A stretch of DNA of 64,000 nucleotides from Mycobacterium sp. KBS0706 (GCF_005938675.2 NZ_VCCH02000008.1:62001-126000); one strand, 5' to 3'; counted from the stretch's first letter, positions 11,119 to 19,853 are shown. Numbers and translations: made by a program. The notes: a model not told the origin generated them from the sequence alone.

Positions 11119-11164
11119 GGTTCACCTCGCACCGGCGCGGCCTGGCCGCGCGACGAGGTGAACC
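11119..11164 (-). promoter_or_regulatory. Long hairpin in the leader of the ABC permease operon
   Basis: Perfect 11-base arms GGTTCACCTCG (11119-11129) and CGAGGTGAACC (11154-11164) enclose an inner perfect 7-base stem of GCGCGGC type. On the minus strand the 3' arm contains the GAGGTG ribosome site of the leader ORF. There is no U-run, so a simple terminator is unlikely. The rest of 10957-11348 contains no other gene I can support. Confidence 0.65.
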
Positions 11165-11348
11165 GGACCCCGGAGGGTCAGGCTCGCAGCGTCGGCGCCG
11201 GCAAAGTCGCGCTAGGTCGACTGGGCGTGCTCATCGGAGCGGCGGATCCTTGGTTGCGTCGGGGACTGGCCTCGACAAGGGCGATATCGCGCCGCGGAAC
11301 GAAGCGGTCAAGCCGTTTTCCCGGCCTGTACGATTTGTAAGGAAAAGG

Positions 11349-12416
11349 TCATGCCCGGGCTGCCGGTACGGCCTCCAGCCGCTTCAGGAAGCGCAGCAGC
11401 GCGGCCTCGCCGCGGCGGCCGTCCGGATCGTCGCCGGGCGGCCAGCGCAGGGTCGCGGCCAGGTCGCCGTCGAGGAAGGCGCCGACCACGCCCGGATGGA
11501 CGTAGCAGGCCCGGCACACCGCCGGCGTGTTGCCCAGCTGCACCGCCACCTGCTCGATGCAGCGCACCACCGCGGCCTTGGTCGGCGGCGCCTCCGGCTC
11601 GGCATCGCTGGCCAGGATCTGCGCCGCCAGCAGCGTGCCGGCCCAGGTGCGGAAATCCTTGGCGGTGAAGTCCTGCCCGGCGATCTCGCGCAGATAGTCG
11701 TTGACCTCGTCCGACCCGACCGAATGCCGTTCGCCGTCGTCGTCGACATATTGGAACAACCGGTGGCCGGGCAGGTCCTGGCAGGACCGGACGATGCGGG
11801 CGATGCGGCGGTCGCGGAAGGCGGTGCGGTGCAGCCGGCCGCTCTTGGCCTTGAACTCGAAGCGCACGGCGCCGCTCTCGACATCGACATGGCGCTTGCG
11901 CAGGGTGGTCAGGCCGAAGCTCTTGTTCGTCTTGGCGTATTCATCATTGCCGATGCGGATCAGCGTCGCCTCCAGCAGGCGCACGATCGCCGCCAGCACC
12001 TTGGTCCGGGCCAGGCCGCGCTGCGCCAGGTCGGCGTCGACCCGCTTGCGGATGCGGGGCAGGGCGCGGCCGAAGGCCAGCATGCGGTTGTACTTGGTCT
12101 CCGCCCGCGCCTCCTTCCAGCGCGCATGGTAGCGGTACTGCTTGCGGCCACGCTGGTCGCGCCCGCTGGCCTGCAGGTGGCCGCGCGGGTCCTGGCAGAT
12201 CCAGACATCGGTGTAGGCGGGCGGGATGGCCAGCTTGCGGATCCGGGCCAGCGTATCCCTGTCCCGCACCGGGGTGCCGTCCGGCATCCGGTAGGCGAAG
12301 CCCTTGCCGGACCGGCGGCGGCTTATGCCCGGATCGGCGTCGGAGACATAGCGCAGCCCGTTCGCCCGCGCCTCGTCGGGTGGGGAAGGGGCGGGTGGGG
12401 CGGCGGCGTCGGACAT
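11349..12416 (-). CDS. DNA topoisomerase IB (eukaryotic/poxvirus type)
   Basis: A 355-residue type IB topoisomerase that relaxes supercoils through a 3'-phosphotyrosyl intermediate. The catalytic tyrosine is probably Y305 in C-R-A-C-Y-V-H-P. Supporting residues are seen in Y-R-Y-H-A-R-W (94-100), G-N-D-E-Y-A (156-161), K-S-F-G-L-T-T-L-R (165-173) and the catalytic-core K-D-F-R-T-W (253-258). The ATG at 12416 matches the usual N-terminus shortly before G-L-R-Y-V-S-D. These accessory enzymes are frequent in rhizobial and related chromosomes. The divergent neighbour is a YaiI gene. Confidence 0.94.
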   Translation of the reverse strand: MSDAAAPPAPSPPDEARANGLRYVSDADPGISRRRSGKGFAYRMPDGTPVRDRDTLARIRKLAIPPAYTDVWICQDPRGHLQASGRDQRGRKQYRYHARWKEARAETKYNRMLAFGRALPRIRKRVDADLAQRGLARTKVLAAIVRLLEATLIRIGNDEYAKTNKSFGLTTLRKRHVDVESGAVRFEFKAKSGRLHRTAFRDRRIARIVRSCQDLPGHRLFQYVDDDGERHSVGSDEVNDYLREIAGQDFTAKDFRTWAGTLLAAQILASDAEPEAPPTKAAVVRCIEQVAVQLGNTPAVCRACYVHPGVVGAFLDGDLAATLRWPPGDDPDGRRGEAALLRFLKRLEAVPAARA

Positions 12417-12474
12417 TCCGGAAACGCTGGTCCTCGGCAGGAACGGCGCTTGGACCAACGGCCCCGCCGCCGCT

Positions 12475-12987
12475 ATGGTTCCGGTCCCGACCGCAACCGT
12501 GCCGCCGCCTGTGACCGACCCGATCCGCATCCTCGTCGACGCCGATGCCTGCCCGGTGAAGGCCGAGATCTACCGCGTCGCCGAGCGCTATGACCTGCCC
12601 GTCTTCGTGGTGACCAATGGCGGGGTGCTGGTGCCGCGCGACCCGCGCATCCAGCTGGTGATCGTCAGCGACGGCTTCGATGCGGCCGATGACTGGATCG
12701 CCGAGCGTTGCGGGCCGTCCGACATCGTGGTCACCGCCGATATCCCGCTGGCCGACCGCTGCCTGAAATCGGGGGCGACAGTGATCGGCAATACCGGCCG
12801 GCCCTTCACCAAGGAATCGATCGGCATGGCGCTGGCCAGCCGGGCACTGATGGCCGATCTGCGCGCCATGGGCACGGTCGGCGGCGGCAACAAGCCGATG
12901 GTGGCCAAGGACAAGTCCACCTTCCTGTCGGCGCTCGACGCCGCCGTGGTGCGCCTGCGCCGCGCCCCGCCGTCACGGCCGGCCTGA
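12475..12987 (+). CDS. YaiI/YqxD family (DUF188) protein
   Basis: Up to 170 residues of the DUF188 family, with the hallmark V-D-A-D-A-C-P-V-K near the N-terminus and a conserved T-A-D-I-P-L-A segment. Relatives are PIN-like-fold proteins with no settled function. The family normally begins just before V-D-A-D-A-C-P, so the in-frame GTG at 12511 is a plausible alternative start; neither start has a clear ribosome site. It is transcribed away from topoisomerase IB with a 58-base spacer. Confidence 0.88.
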   Translation: MVPVPTATVPPPVTDPIRILVDADACPVKAEIYRVAERYDLPVFVVTNGGVLVPRDPRIQLVIVSDGFDAADDWIAERCGPSDIVVTADIPLADRCLKSGATVIGNTGRPFTKESIGMALASRALMADLRAMGTVGGGNKPMVAKDKSTFLSALDAAVVRLRRAPPSRPA

Positions 12988-12990
12988 AGC

Positions 12991-13701
12991 TCAGCGATCG
13001 TCCGGGCGGTCGGGCACATGGCCCACCGCCGCCAGCCGTCGCTCGTCCAGCAACTCCAGCCGCCCGCGCTTCAACCGGACCAGGCCGTCGCTCTGCAGCT
13101 GCTGCAGCATCCGGTTGACGTGGACGACCGACAGGCCCAGCGCGCCTCCGACATGCCGCTGCGTCAGCGGGAAGGGCAACAGCGAGCCCGAAACCAGCCC
13201 GGCCCGGTTTCCCCGCCGGAACAAGGCGGTCAGCAGGAACGCCACCTTGCCCAGGCCGCTATCCTGGCCCATGACCAGAAGATGATCCTCGAGGTCGCGC
13301 TTCTCGCGCGCCGCCAGCAGCCCGATCTCGTAGCCCAGCTCCGGCGCCTGCTCGATCGCCTCGCGCAGCCGGCCGGGGCGAATCTCGACCAGCGATACGT
13401 TGGTGACAGCCTGCAGCGCGCTGATCGCGGCGCCGAAGAACTGGGAGTGGAGGCCGGCGACATCGCCCGGCAGCAGGAACCGCACGATCTGCCTTCCCCC
13501 GCCGGGCAGCGTCCGGTACCGCGCGGCCCAGCCCGCGGTGAGGTGGATGACCGGCGGGTTCGGTCGGCCCTCGGGCCAGATCTCCTGGCCTGCCCTGACC
13601 GTCGTCTGCTGCAGATCGGCAGCGGCGAGCTGCAGCAGCCAGATCAGATTCGGCGACGGTTCAGACGAACCCGGATCCTGCGACCCCAGATACTTCTCCA
13701 A
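12991..13701 (-). CDS. Crp/Fnr family transcriptional regulator
   Basis: A 236-residue regulator with an N-terminal cyclic-nucleotide-binding-like domain (about 25-145; R-F-L-L-P-G-D-V-A-G) and a C-terminal winged helix (about 150-225; L-T-Q-R-H-V-G-G-A-L-G-L-S-V-V-H-V-N-R-M). The cysteine cluster of Fnr is absent, so it is not an iron-sulfur oxygen sensor. It converges with the DUF188 gene, whose stop lies 3 bases away. A perfect TGTGA-N6-TCACA site occurs elsewhere in the window (47250-47265), but a link to this regulator is unproven. Confidence 0.92.
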   Translation of the reverse strand: MEKYLGSQDPGSSEPSPNLIWLLQLAAADLQQTTVRAGQEIWPEGRPNPPVIHLTAGWAARYRTLPGGGRQIVRFLLPGDVAGLHSQFFGAAISALQAVTNVSLVEIRPGRLREAIEQAPELGYEIGLLAAREKRDLEDHLLVMGQDSGLGKVAFLLTALFRRGNRAGLVSGSLLPFPLTQRHVGGALGLSVVHVNRMLQQLQSDGLVRLKRGRLELLDERRLAAVGHVPDRPDDR

Positions 13702-13999
13702 CGAACGCCCCGCTACGGCTTGCCAGTCCCGGATATCGCCAGCCGGCGCAGAGCCTCCGCCGCGAATTCCTGATTCGAATGCGTCACAATACCGTCACCG
13801 CTTCCGGCGCCGCATTCTTTCGGATTTTCGGGAAGGCGATGGCAGATATGCTGTTGAAGCCGCTATTCGTCGCACCTATAAAAGGTCGGTTATGGAACTC
13901 AGAAGCAGAGTTCCAAAAATTAACTTAAGATAACTTCCGAATCAGGTGGCGGTTACCTGATGTGACGGCGGCGCCAGCCGTTATGGACGGGAATGGCCC
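13702..13999. other. Intergenic region with two hairpins, no gene seen
   Basis: This stretch is richer in A+T than its surroundings, especially 13770-13940. It holds two perfect 7-base hairpins, GGAACTC/GAGTTCC (13894-13914) and ATCAGGT/ACCTGAT (13941-13961). Neither is followed by a U-run in either direction. It contains the promoter side of the Crp/Fnr gene and the 3' end region of the methyltransferase gene. A small RNA is possible but unsupported. Confidence 0.5.
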
Positions 14000-15172
14000 T
14001 CAGGCAAATTGCCCGTGCGGCGACACGATCATGTCGCGGGCCACGCCGGCCTGCAGCAGCCCCTCGCCGATCTGGCGCTCGGACGGGAAGCTGGAGATCA
14101 CCACCTTGCGGCCGCTGCGCAGCACGTCGTCGGGCGGGATCACCGCGTGCCGGCCGACGGTGTGGCCGTGCTTCTGGGTGTCGCGGTCGGTGATCGCCAG
14201 GATTCGGGCGTGGCTCTCCAGCGACGTCCGCTCCAGCATGGTCGAGGTGTGCAGCCCGGCGCCCCAGACATAAACCTCCTCGCCCGGCCGGACGCCGGCC
14301 TGCAGCCGTTCCTCGACCGCGCCCCAGCGTCGCCTTTCGACTTCGCCATAGGCCCGGCAGAAGGCGCGGTTCTTGTCGAAGCCGCCGACCAGCGGCCGGT
14401 CGGGCTGCGGCGCCTGCTTGCGGGCCAGAACGGTGATCACCGGATAAGGGTAGTGGTCGACCGTGACCGGCGCCTGCAGGATGCCGAAGCCGGTGCGGGC
14501 CAGGAGGTTGTCCAGCGAGGTCTCGTCGAAATAGTTGACGTGCTCCATCATGAACAGGCCGGGCGGGTTGACCTCCGGCGCCGCCAGGCACGGGACCTCG
14601 AGCAGCAGCAGCCCGCCCTCGGCCAGAGCCGCATGGACGCGCCGCAGCGTCGTCGCCGGGTCGTAGATGTGCTCCAGCACATGCGAGAAGGTGATCAGGT
14701 CCTGCCCGCCGCGATGCGGCAGCGCCTCCTCGTCGCCGCCGAGATCGACCTCGATGCCGTTGCGCTCGCGCGCCTGCTCGCAGGCCTTGGGCGACAGGTC
14801 GCAGCCGGCCACGGCCCAGCCCAGCTTGCGGAAATGCCAGAGCATTGAGCCGCTGGAAGCGCCGACATCGTACATCCGGCCGGGCCGCACGCCGTCGGCC
14901 TGAATCATGGCGATCATGCGCCGGGCGGTATCGATCAGGGGCGGCTCGCCGCCGCCGAAGACGGTGTAGTTCGAGAAGGTCTGGTACTGGCGCAGCATGG
15001 TCTCGGGCGAGACTGCGGGGTCCTGCAGCGTCAGGCCGCAATGGGAGCAGCAGCGCAGCGCATAGGTGATGCGGCCGAGGCCGCAGACATCCATCGCCGT
15101 CTCGAACACCGTCTCGCCCTCGGTCGAGCCGCAGACGAAACAGGCGCGGCGGATCGTCGAATTCTGCATCAA
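14000..15172 (-). CDS. Class I SAM-dependent methyltransferase, sugar C-methyltransferase-like
   Basis: A 390-residue protein with three parts. The N-terminus has a zinc-finger-like C-F-V-C-G (11-15) and C-C-S-H-C (41-45). The centre is a methyltransferase fold with motif I D-V-G-A-S-S-G-S (about 102-109) and an H-V-L-E-H-I-Y motif. The C-terminal domain has Y-V-W-G-A-G and S-S-F-P. This order matches the deoxysugar C-methyltransferase type (NovU/TcaB9-like), which acts on nucleotide sugars. No other sugar-biosynthesis gene is adjacent, so the substrate is unknown. ATG at 15172 is followed by an in-frame second ATG. Confidence 0.88.
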   Translation of the reverse strand: MMQNSTIRRACFVCGSTEGETVFETAMDVCGLGRITYALRCCSHCGLTLQDPAVSPETMLRQYQTFSNYTVFGGGEPPLIDTARRMIAMIQADGVRPGRMYDVGASSGSMLWHFRKLGWAVAGCDLSPKACEQARERNGIEVDLGGDEEALPHRGGQDLITFSHVLEHIYDPATTLRRVHAALAEGGLLLLEVPCLAAPEVNPPGLFMMEHVNYFDETSLDNLLARTGFGILQAPVTVDHYPYPVITVLARKQAPQPDRPLVGGFDKNRAFCRAYGEVERRRWGAVEERLQAGVRPGEEVYVWGAGLHTSTMLERTSLESHARILAITDRDTQKHGHTVGRHAVIPPDDVLRSGRKVVISSFPSERQIGEGLLQAGVARDMIVSPHGQFA

Positions 15173-15342
15173 ATTCCCCCCGGAAACCCCCGATGCGCCC
15201 CGGAATTTTGGAAATTCCCGGTGACGTTCGAAACCGAAAGCAAGATAGGCGGCCGATCCCGATCTGTCACGCCTGGCACGCGGCGATCGGCACCTGCGTG
15301 ACCATCCGTTTCAAAGCGGGTGCCGGCGGGGTGAGGGCTAAT

Positions 15343-15546
15343 CTACGCCTCGACCATATCGAGGCGCTTCTTGATCCGCTCGATGTCGCCGGCCATCCGG
15401 TCAAGCCGCCGGGACATGCTCGCATACTGGCTCTCCAGATTGCCGAAGCGCTCCTTCAGTTCGACGAGGCCCGTCTTGACCTCGGCGATGTCGCCGTGGA
15501 TCGCCCGCAACAGATCCAGGACGATGTTGTCCGGCTTGTCGGTCAT
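15343..15546 (-). CDS. Small coiled-coil protein
   Basis: A 67-residue protein beginning M-T-D-K-P-D-N. Residues 20-65 form heptad-like repeats (L-V-E-L-K-E-R-F-G-N-L-E, then R-L-D-R-M-A-G-D-I-E-R-I-K-K-R-L), as in many short alphaproteobacterial coiled-coil proteins of unknown function. The frame continues upstream into the tRNA-Thr gene, so the ATG at 15546 is the realistic start. It lies 110 bases downstream of that tRNA on the same strand. Confidence 0.75.
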   Translation of the reverse strand: MTDKPDNIVLDLLRAIHGDIAEVKTGLVELKERFGNLESQYASMSRRLDRMAGDIERIKKRLDMVEA

Positions 15547-15656
15547 CTGTCGGCCGGAGGTCTCGCTGGCTGTCGGCCGGCCTACACCAGAGATGGGGGC
15601 GCTACGAAAGAGCGTGAAGAGTGGACGTCCGGTCCGGCTGAAGCGGATTGGAGGGA

Positions 15657-15732
15657 TGGTGCCGGATGCAGGGGTCGAACCCGCGACCTTCGGTTTACAA
15701 AACCGCTGCTCTACCAACTGAGCTAATCCGGC
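15657..15732 (-). tRNA. tRNA-Thr (anticodon TGT)
   Basis: A complete 76-base cloverleaf on the minus strand, with acceptor GCCGGAT pairing with ATCCGGC, D-arm GCTCAGTTGGTAGAGC, anticodon loop TTTGTAA, T-arm GGGTTCGAACCCC-type and an encoded CCA. The anticodon TGT reads ACA and assigns threonine. Confidence 0.95.
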
Positions 15733-15878
15733 GTCGGCCCATTCCCTATCGAGTCCCGCCGCGGCTGTCCAGCGGGGAGGCGGCTGCCGCGCGACATGCT
15801 GGCCGGGTCGAGCCTCCGGGCCCTATCATTCCCATCCCCGCCATTCGACGATGGGGCGGGCTGTCTGCGGGGCCGGCG

Positions 15879-16136
15879 ATGGGAGGCATCGGTTCGATCG
15901 AGCCTGGCGTCTGGGACGATCTGGCCAGGCGGTGCGCCAATGACAACGTGCCCGGAACGGTTCGGCCCGGGCCGGCCCGCTCATTGGCGTGGCGTCTGAT
16001 GCTGGCTTTGGAGAACGCGCTGGAGCGGATCCGGCAGCGCCGCGCGTTGGCCGGCCTCTCGGCGCTGGATCTGAAGGATCTCGGCTGGACCCGCTGCGAC
16101 ACGCTGGCCGAATTGTCGAAGCCGTTCTGGCGGTGA
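15879..16136 (+). CDS. DUF1127 domain protein
   Basis: An 85-residue protein whose C-terminal half carries the DUF1127 pattern: basic R-I-R-Q-R-R-A-L, then L-S-A-L-D-L-K-D-L-G-W-T-R-C-D. DUF1127 proteins are small arginine-rich regulators in alphaproteobacteria, some of which bind RNA. The ATG at 15879 was chosen because the frame further upstream runs into sequence opposite the tRNA. A second DUF1127 gene occurs at 46736-46966. It sits alone between two tRNA genes on the other strand. Confidence 0.8.
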   Translation: MGGIGSIEPGVWDDLARRCANDNVPGTVRPGPARSLAWRLMLALENALERIRQRRALAGLSALDLKDLGWTRCDTLAELSKPFWR

Positions 16137-16182
16137 GCGCGCTTCGCTTGTCAGCCGTGGCCTGCCACCCGAAGCCATAGGG

Positions 16183-16274
16183 TGGCGGAGGGACCGGGAT
16201 TCGAACCCGGGCACGGGATTTCTCCCGTGGACGGTTTAGCAAACCGTTGCCTTCAGCCGCTCGGCCACCCCTCC
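16183..16274 (-). tRNA. tRNA-Ser (anticodon GCT)
   Basis: A 92-base minus-strand tRNA with acceptor GGAGGGG, a long variable arm (CACGGGAGAAATCCCGTG type stem) characteristic of class II tRNAs, anticodon loop TTGCTAA and encoded CCA. The anticodon GCT reads AGC/AGT and assigns serine. Confidence 0.95.
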
Positions 16275-16447
16275 GTCGAACGGCAGTGCCGCTCGGTCCG
16301 GGGTTCTTAAGGGTGTGGAGCGGGCTTGTCAATGACGGCTCGCGGCGCATTCCGGCCGGTTCCGCCACGGCCTCGACCGGGCAGTGGCGGAGCGGCCTCA
16401 GGGTGTGGCAAATCGGCATGCTGTCATGGCCCCGTCACCGGATTTTC

Positions 16448-16474
16448 TTGATCGCGCCACCGCTCCCCTATAGT
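16448..16474 (+). promoter_or_regulatory. Candidate sigma-70-type promoter for dxs
   Basis: A TTGATC element (16448-16453) and a TATAGT element (16469-16474) are separated by 15 bases, slightly short of the optimum. Transcription would start near 16482, just before the short ORF at 16500. The remainder of 16275-16447 shows nothing else. Confidence 0.5.
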
Positions 16475-16499
16475 GCTGGAAAGACTACGGGGCAGGAAA

Positions 16500-16604
16500 A
16501 TGATGGGTGCTTCGGCCGCTGGTCTGCCGTCACGGCGGGAGAGAGACCGACGCCGAAGCCGCCCGAACCGTCGGATCAAGCCTGCCGAAAGCGAAGCTGA
16601 ATGA
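16500..16604 (+). CDS. Possible short arginine-rich ORF coupled to dxs
   Basis: An ORF of 34 codons starts with ATG-ATG at 16500, preceded by GGGGCAGGAAA as a ribosome site. It ends in TGA that overlaps the dxs start as ATGA. The middle of the product is very basic ([14 protein letters not shown]). The dxs start has no good ribosome site of its own, so translational coupling is plausible. It may be only a leader whose translation sets dxs expression; conservation is untested. Confidence 0.4.
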   Translation: MMGASAAGLPSRRERDRRRSRPNRRIKPAESEAE

Positions 16605-18517
16605 AGCCAGTCACGCCGCTGCTCGACACCATCCACACCCCCGAAGACCTCCGACTCCTGCCGGCTTCCGACGTGAAGCAGGTCGCCGACGAGCTCAGGG
16701 CCGAGACCATCGACGCGGTCTCGACCACGGGCGGCCATCTCGGCGCCGGTCTCGGCGTGGTCGAGCTCACGGTCGCCCTGCACCGGGTGTTCGACACCCC
16801 ACGCGACAAGCTGATCTGGGATGTCGGCCACCAGGCCTATCCGCACAAGATCCTGACCGGGCGGCGCGACCGCATCCGCAGCCTGCGCCAGGGCGGCGGC
16901 CTGTCCGGCTTTACCCGTCGATCGGAAAGCGAATACGATCCGTTCGGCGCGGCGCACAGCTCGACCTCGATCTCGGCCGGCCTCGGCATGGCCGTGGCAC
17001 GCGATCTCAAGGGCGATGATTTCCGAGTCGTCGCGGTGATCGGCGACGGCGCAATGAGCGCCGGCATGGCCTATGAGGCGATGAACAACGCCGGCGCGCT
17101 GAAGAGTCGCCTGGTCGTCATCCTCAACGACAACGACATGTCGATCGCGCCGCCGGTCGGCGCCATGAGCGCCTATCTGTCGCGGCTGATCTCCTCCCGC
17201 TCCTACCGCTCGCTGCGGCACCTGATGCGCGACGTCACCGCGGTGTTCCCCAAGCCGGTGGCGCGCGCCGCCAAGCGGGCCGAGGAATATGCCCGCGGCT
17301 TCGTCACCGGCGGCACGCTGTTCGAGGAGCTGGGCTTCTACTATGTCGGCCCGATCGACGGGCACAATCTCGACCACCTGCTGCCGGTGCTCGAGAATGT
17401 CCGCGACGCCGATGACGGCCCGGTGCTGGTCCATGTCGTCACCCAGAAGGGCAAGGGCTACGGCCCGGCCGAGGCGGCGCCGGACAAGTATCACGGCGTC
17501 AGCCGCTTCGACGTCATCACCGGGGCCCAGGCCAAGCCGAAGAGCAACGCGCCGAGCTACACCGGCGTCTTTGCCCAGGCCCTGATCCAGGAGGCGGAGG
17601 AGGACGAGCGCGTCGTCGCCGTCACCGCCGCCATGCCTTCGGGCACCGGCCTGGACAAGTTCGCTCAAGCCTTCCCGACCCGCAGCTTCGACGTTGGCAT
17701 CGCCGAGCAGCATGCGGTGACCTTCGCCGCGGGCATGGCGACGGAAGGCTTCAAGCCGTTCTGCGCGATCTACTCGACCTTCCTGCAGCGCGCCTATGAC
17801 CAGGTGGTGCATGACGTGGCGATCCAGCACCTGCCGGTGCGCTTCGCCATCGACCGGGCCGGGCTGGTCGGCGCCGACGGCGCCACCCATGCCGGCGCCT
17901 TCGACATCCCCTATCTCGGCTGCCTTCCCGGCATGGTGCTGATGGCCGCGGCCGACGAGGCCGAGCTGGTGCATATGGTGGCGACCGCCGCGGCGCTGGA
18001 CGACCGGCCCTCGGCCTTCCGCTATCCGCGCGGCGACGGCGTCGGCGTCGAGCTGCCGGCCCGCGGCCGGCCGCTGGCGCTGGGCAAGGGCCGCGTGCTG
18101 CGCGAGGGCACGACCATCGCGCTGCTCAGCTACGGCACCCGGCTGCAGGAATGCCTGGCGGCGGCGGATGCCCTGGGCGGGATGGGCCTGTCGACCACCG
18201 TCGCCGATGCCCGCTTCGCCAAGCCGCTCGACACCGAGCTGGTCGGCCAGCTGGCCCGCCACCACGCCGTGCTGATCACGGTGGAGGAGGGGGCCGAGGG
18301 TGGTTTCGGCAGCATCGTGCTGCACCATCTGGCCCGCGCCGGCCTGCTGGACCACGGGCTGAAGATGCGGCCGATGACTCTGCCGGACCGGTTCCAGGAC
18401 CACGACAAGCCGGAGCTGCAATATGCCGAGGCAACGCTGTCGGCGCAGGACATCGTCGCCACCGCCGCCGCGGCGCTGGGCCTCAATGCGCCGGCCACGG
18501 GCGTGATCCGGGCCTGA
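16601..18517 (+). CDS. dxs: 1-deoxy-D-xylulose-5-phosphate synthase
   Basis: This 638-residue enzyme condenses pyruvate and glyceraldehyde 3-phosphate to DXP, the first step of the MEP isoprenoid pathway and a precursor for thiamine and pyridoxal. It has the full family length. The thiamine-diphosphate motif begins G-D-G-A-M-S-A-G and ends at N-D-N, with H-Q-A-Y-P-H-K in the N-terminal domain and F-D-V-G-I-A-E-Q-H in the pyrimidine-binding domain. ATG at 16601 overlaps the stop of a 34-codon ORF. A strong terminator follows at 18541-18573. Confidence 0.97.
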   Translation: MKPVTPLLDTIHTPEDLRLLPASDVKQVADELRAETIDAVSTTGGHLGAGLGVVELTVALHRVFDTPRDKLIWDVGHQAYPHKILTGRRDRIRSLRQGGGLSGFTRRSESEYDPFGAAHSSTSISAGLGMAVARDLKGDDFRVVAVIGDGAMSAGMAYEAMNNAGALKSRLVVILNDNDMSIAPPVGAMSAYLSRLISSRSYRSLRHLMRDVTAVFPKPVARAAKRAEEYARGFVTGGTLFEELGFYYVGPIDGHNLDHLLPVLENVRDADDGPVLVHVVTQKGKGYGPAEAAPDKYHGVSRFDVITGAQAKPKSNAPSYTGVFAQALIQEAEEDERVVAVTAAMPSGTGLDKFAQAFPTRSFDVGIAEQHAVTFAAGMATEGFKPFCAIYSTFLQRAYDQVVHDVAIQHLPVRFAIDRAGLVGADGATHAGAFDIPYLGCLPGMVLMAAADEAELVHMVATAAALDDRPSAFRYPRGDGVGVELPARGRPLALGKGRVLREGTTIALLSYGTRLQECLAAADALGGMGLSTTVADARFAKPLDTELVGQLARHHAVLITVEEGAEGGFGSIVLHHLARAGLLDHGLKMRPMTLPDRFQDHDKPELQYAEATLSAQDIVATAAAALGLNAPATGVIRA

Positions 18518-18540
18518 CGCTTTCCGCTGTTTCCGGATGA

Positions 18541-18573
18541 ACGGCCGTCCCGATCCGTCGGGACGGCCGTTTT
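18541..18573 (+). terminator. Rho-independent terminator after dxs
   Basis: Perfect 13-base arms (18541-18553 and 18558-18570, ACGGCCGTCCCGA and its complement) flank a TCCG loop and are followed by TTTT. It lies 24 bases after the dxs stop. Confidence 0.9.
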
Positions 18574-18667
18574 CCGTTGTGCGGGGCCGATTTTCCGTGC
18601 TGCCGGGATGCCGCATCGGCGATGATGACCGCCGAATCGATCCTGTGGGGACGGGAAGGGGGACAAG

Positions 18668-19228
18668 ATGAGGCTGCGGCACGCCATCCTGGGGATGGCT
18701 GCGATCATGGCGCTGGGCGCCTGCGTTCCGGCATCCGGGGAGACCAAGCCGCCTGCGGCTGCTCCGGCCGCTGCAGCGCCTGTGGCTGCGGCGACCGGGA
18801 TCGAGGCGTTCCGCGGTTCCTGGGTCGGCGCCAGCCAGGGCGAGGGCGACACCCGCCGCGCCGCGGCGCTGGTGATCGACGCCTCGGCCGATGGCGGCCT
18901 GTTCCTGCGCTGGCGCAGCGCCGAGGGGCCGCGCGACGGCGAGGCCAATGACGACCAGCTCAAGATGCGCGAGAACACCGCGGTCTTCGCGCCGGGCAAG
19001 ACGCCGAATGTCTGGTCGGCCAAGCTCGACAGCGGCGCCCAGGCCAAGGCCCGGCTGGAGGGATCGGTGCTGACCACCGAGCTGACGGCGAAGTCCGGCG
19101 GCCAGACCGAGCTGCAGACCTACCGCCGCACCCTGACCGCGCCCGGCAAGCTGTCGCTGCACTACACCCGGACGGTGAACGGCAAGGTCGAGACCATGAT
19201 CGACGCGGATTTCGTCAAGCTGCCGTGA
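18668..19228 (+). CDS. Putative lipoprotein of unknown function
   Basis: A 186-residue protein with a lipobox-like L-G-A-C at residues 16-19 after a hydrophobic N-terminus, so it is probably lipid-anchored at Cys19. An Ala/Pro-rich linker (about 27-45) leads to a mature domain beginning F-R-G-S-W-V-G-A-S. The late segment L-S-L-H-Y-T-R-T-V-N-G-K is beta-rich. It is preceded by GGGAAGGGGGACAAG as ribosome site and follows the dxs terminator, so it is likely a separate unit. No family is recognised. Confidence 0.75.
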   Translation: MRLRHAILGMAAIMALGACVPASGETKPPAAAPAAAAPVAAATGIEAFRGSWVGASQGEGDTRRAAALVIDASADGGLFLRWRSAEGPRDGEANDDQLKMRENTAVFAPGKTPNVWSAKLDSGAQAKARLEGSVLTTELTAKSGGQTELQTYRRTLTAPGKLSLHYTRTVNGKVETMIDADFVKLP

Positions 19229-19274
19229 GGCTGTGATCCGAACGGCTTGCGCGGAGGCTGATTCAATCGCATCT

Positions 19275-19293
19275 TATGTCAAACTTTGACATA
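19275..19293. promoter_or_regulatory. Probable ParD-type autoregulatory operator
   Basis: A perfect inverted repeat TATGTCAAA-C-TTTGACATA lies 10 bases before the ATG at 19303. Ribbon-helix-helix antitoxins usually bind such palindromes at their own promoter. It also contains an ATG (19276) that could be mistaken for the start. Confidence 0.7.
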
Positions 19294-19302
19294 GGCTCGG
19301 CC

Positions 19303-19554
19303 ATGGCAACCAACGTTCATCTCACTCCGGAGCTGGAGCGCTTCGCCCGCCAATGCGTGGAGGAGGGGCGCTTCAACAATGTGAGCGAGGTCGTGCGCTC
19401 CGGCCTTCGTCTGCTGCAGGAAGCCGAGGAGCGCCGCCACGCCTTCACGGCGATGCTGCGTCAGGTGGAGGAGGAGACCGATCGAGAAGGGGATGTCTCC
19501 ACCGAGGACGCCTTGGCTGAGGTCGATCGCATCATCGATGAAGCCGAACGGTGA
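19303..19554 (+). CDS. Type II antitoxin, ParD-like (ribbon-helix-helix)
   Basis: An 83-residue antitoxin. The N-terminus M-A-T-N-V-H-L-T-P-E-L matches the beta strand of ribbon-helix-helix DNA-binding proteins, followed by F-N-N-V-S-E-V-V-R-S-G-L-R-L-L. The acidic C-terminus would wrap the toxin. The ATG at 19303 is preferred to the one at 19276 because the latter lies in the palindromic operator. Its stop overlaps the GTG start of the toxin, so the pair is translated together and is expected to autorepress. Confidence 0.88.
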   Translation: MATNVHLTPELERFARQCVEEGRFNNVSEVVRSGLRLLQEAEERRHAFTAMLRQVEEETDREGDVSTEDALAEVDRIIDEAER

Positions 19555-19853
19555 AAGCCTCACTCTCCCGACAGGCTGTTCGCGATCTGACCGAAGCGGC
19601 GCGATGGATAGCGCAAGACAATCCGAGCGCCGCCCGGGCATTCCGGAAATCCGTCGATGACGCCGCTGCCCGTATCGGCCGCCAGACCGATATTGGGGCG
19701 CCGCGTCCGCATCTGGCGCCCGCGCCGTACCGCTTCCTCGTCCTGAGCGGATTTCCATATATTCTCGTCTACAATGCAGCCCGCCGGCCGCCGCGTATCG
19801 CCCGCATCCTGCATGGCGCCAGGGATCTGCCGGAGCTGCTGGGCGACCTCTAG
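19551..19853 (+). CDS. Type II toxin, ParE/RelE family
   Basis: A 100-residue toxin of the ParE/RelE superfamily: [16 protein letters not shown] near the start, then P-Y-R-F-L-V, Y-I-L-V-Y, and [11 protein letters not shown] near the end. ParE members poison DNA gyrase, while RelE members cut mRNA; which applies is not decidable here. It starts with GTG in the GTGA overlap with the antitoxin stop. Its TAG stop overlaps the dctD stop on the other strand at the palindromic CTAG (19850-19853). Confidence 0.88.
   Translation: MKASLSRQAVRDLTEAARWIAQDNPSAARAFRKSVDDAAARIGRQTDIGAPRPHLAPAPYRFLVLSGFPYILVYNAARRPPRIARILHGARDLPELLGDL

Noticed and set aside
10957..11348. Known riboswitch classes (TPP, guanidine-I, Mn2+, SAM-II) in the permease leader.
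   Set aside because: None of their core consensus strings could be found by eye; the region has different hairpins and a short ORF instead.
13894..13961. Two hairpins considered as a rho-independent terminator or small RNA.
   Set aside because: No U-run follows on either strand and no promoter is evident; kept only as an intergenic note.
15648..15878. Longer start for the DUF1127 protein at 15648.
   Set aside because: That extension would read through the tRNA-Thr gene on the other strand; the ATG at 15879 is consistent with family length.
16530..16600. Glycine-riboswitch-like string before dxs (GGCGGGAGAGAG followed by CGCCGAAG).
   Set aside because: The essential downstream CUCUCAGG and AAAAGGAC segments are missing, the spacing is too short, and the stretch is better explained as part of the short ORF coupled to dxs.
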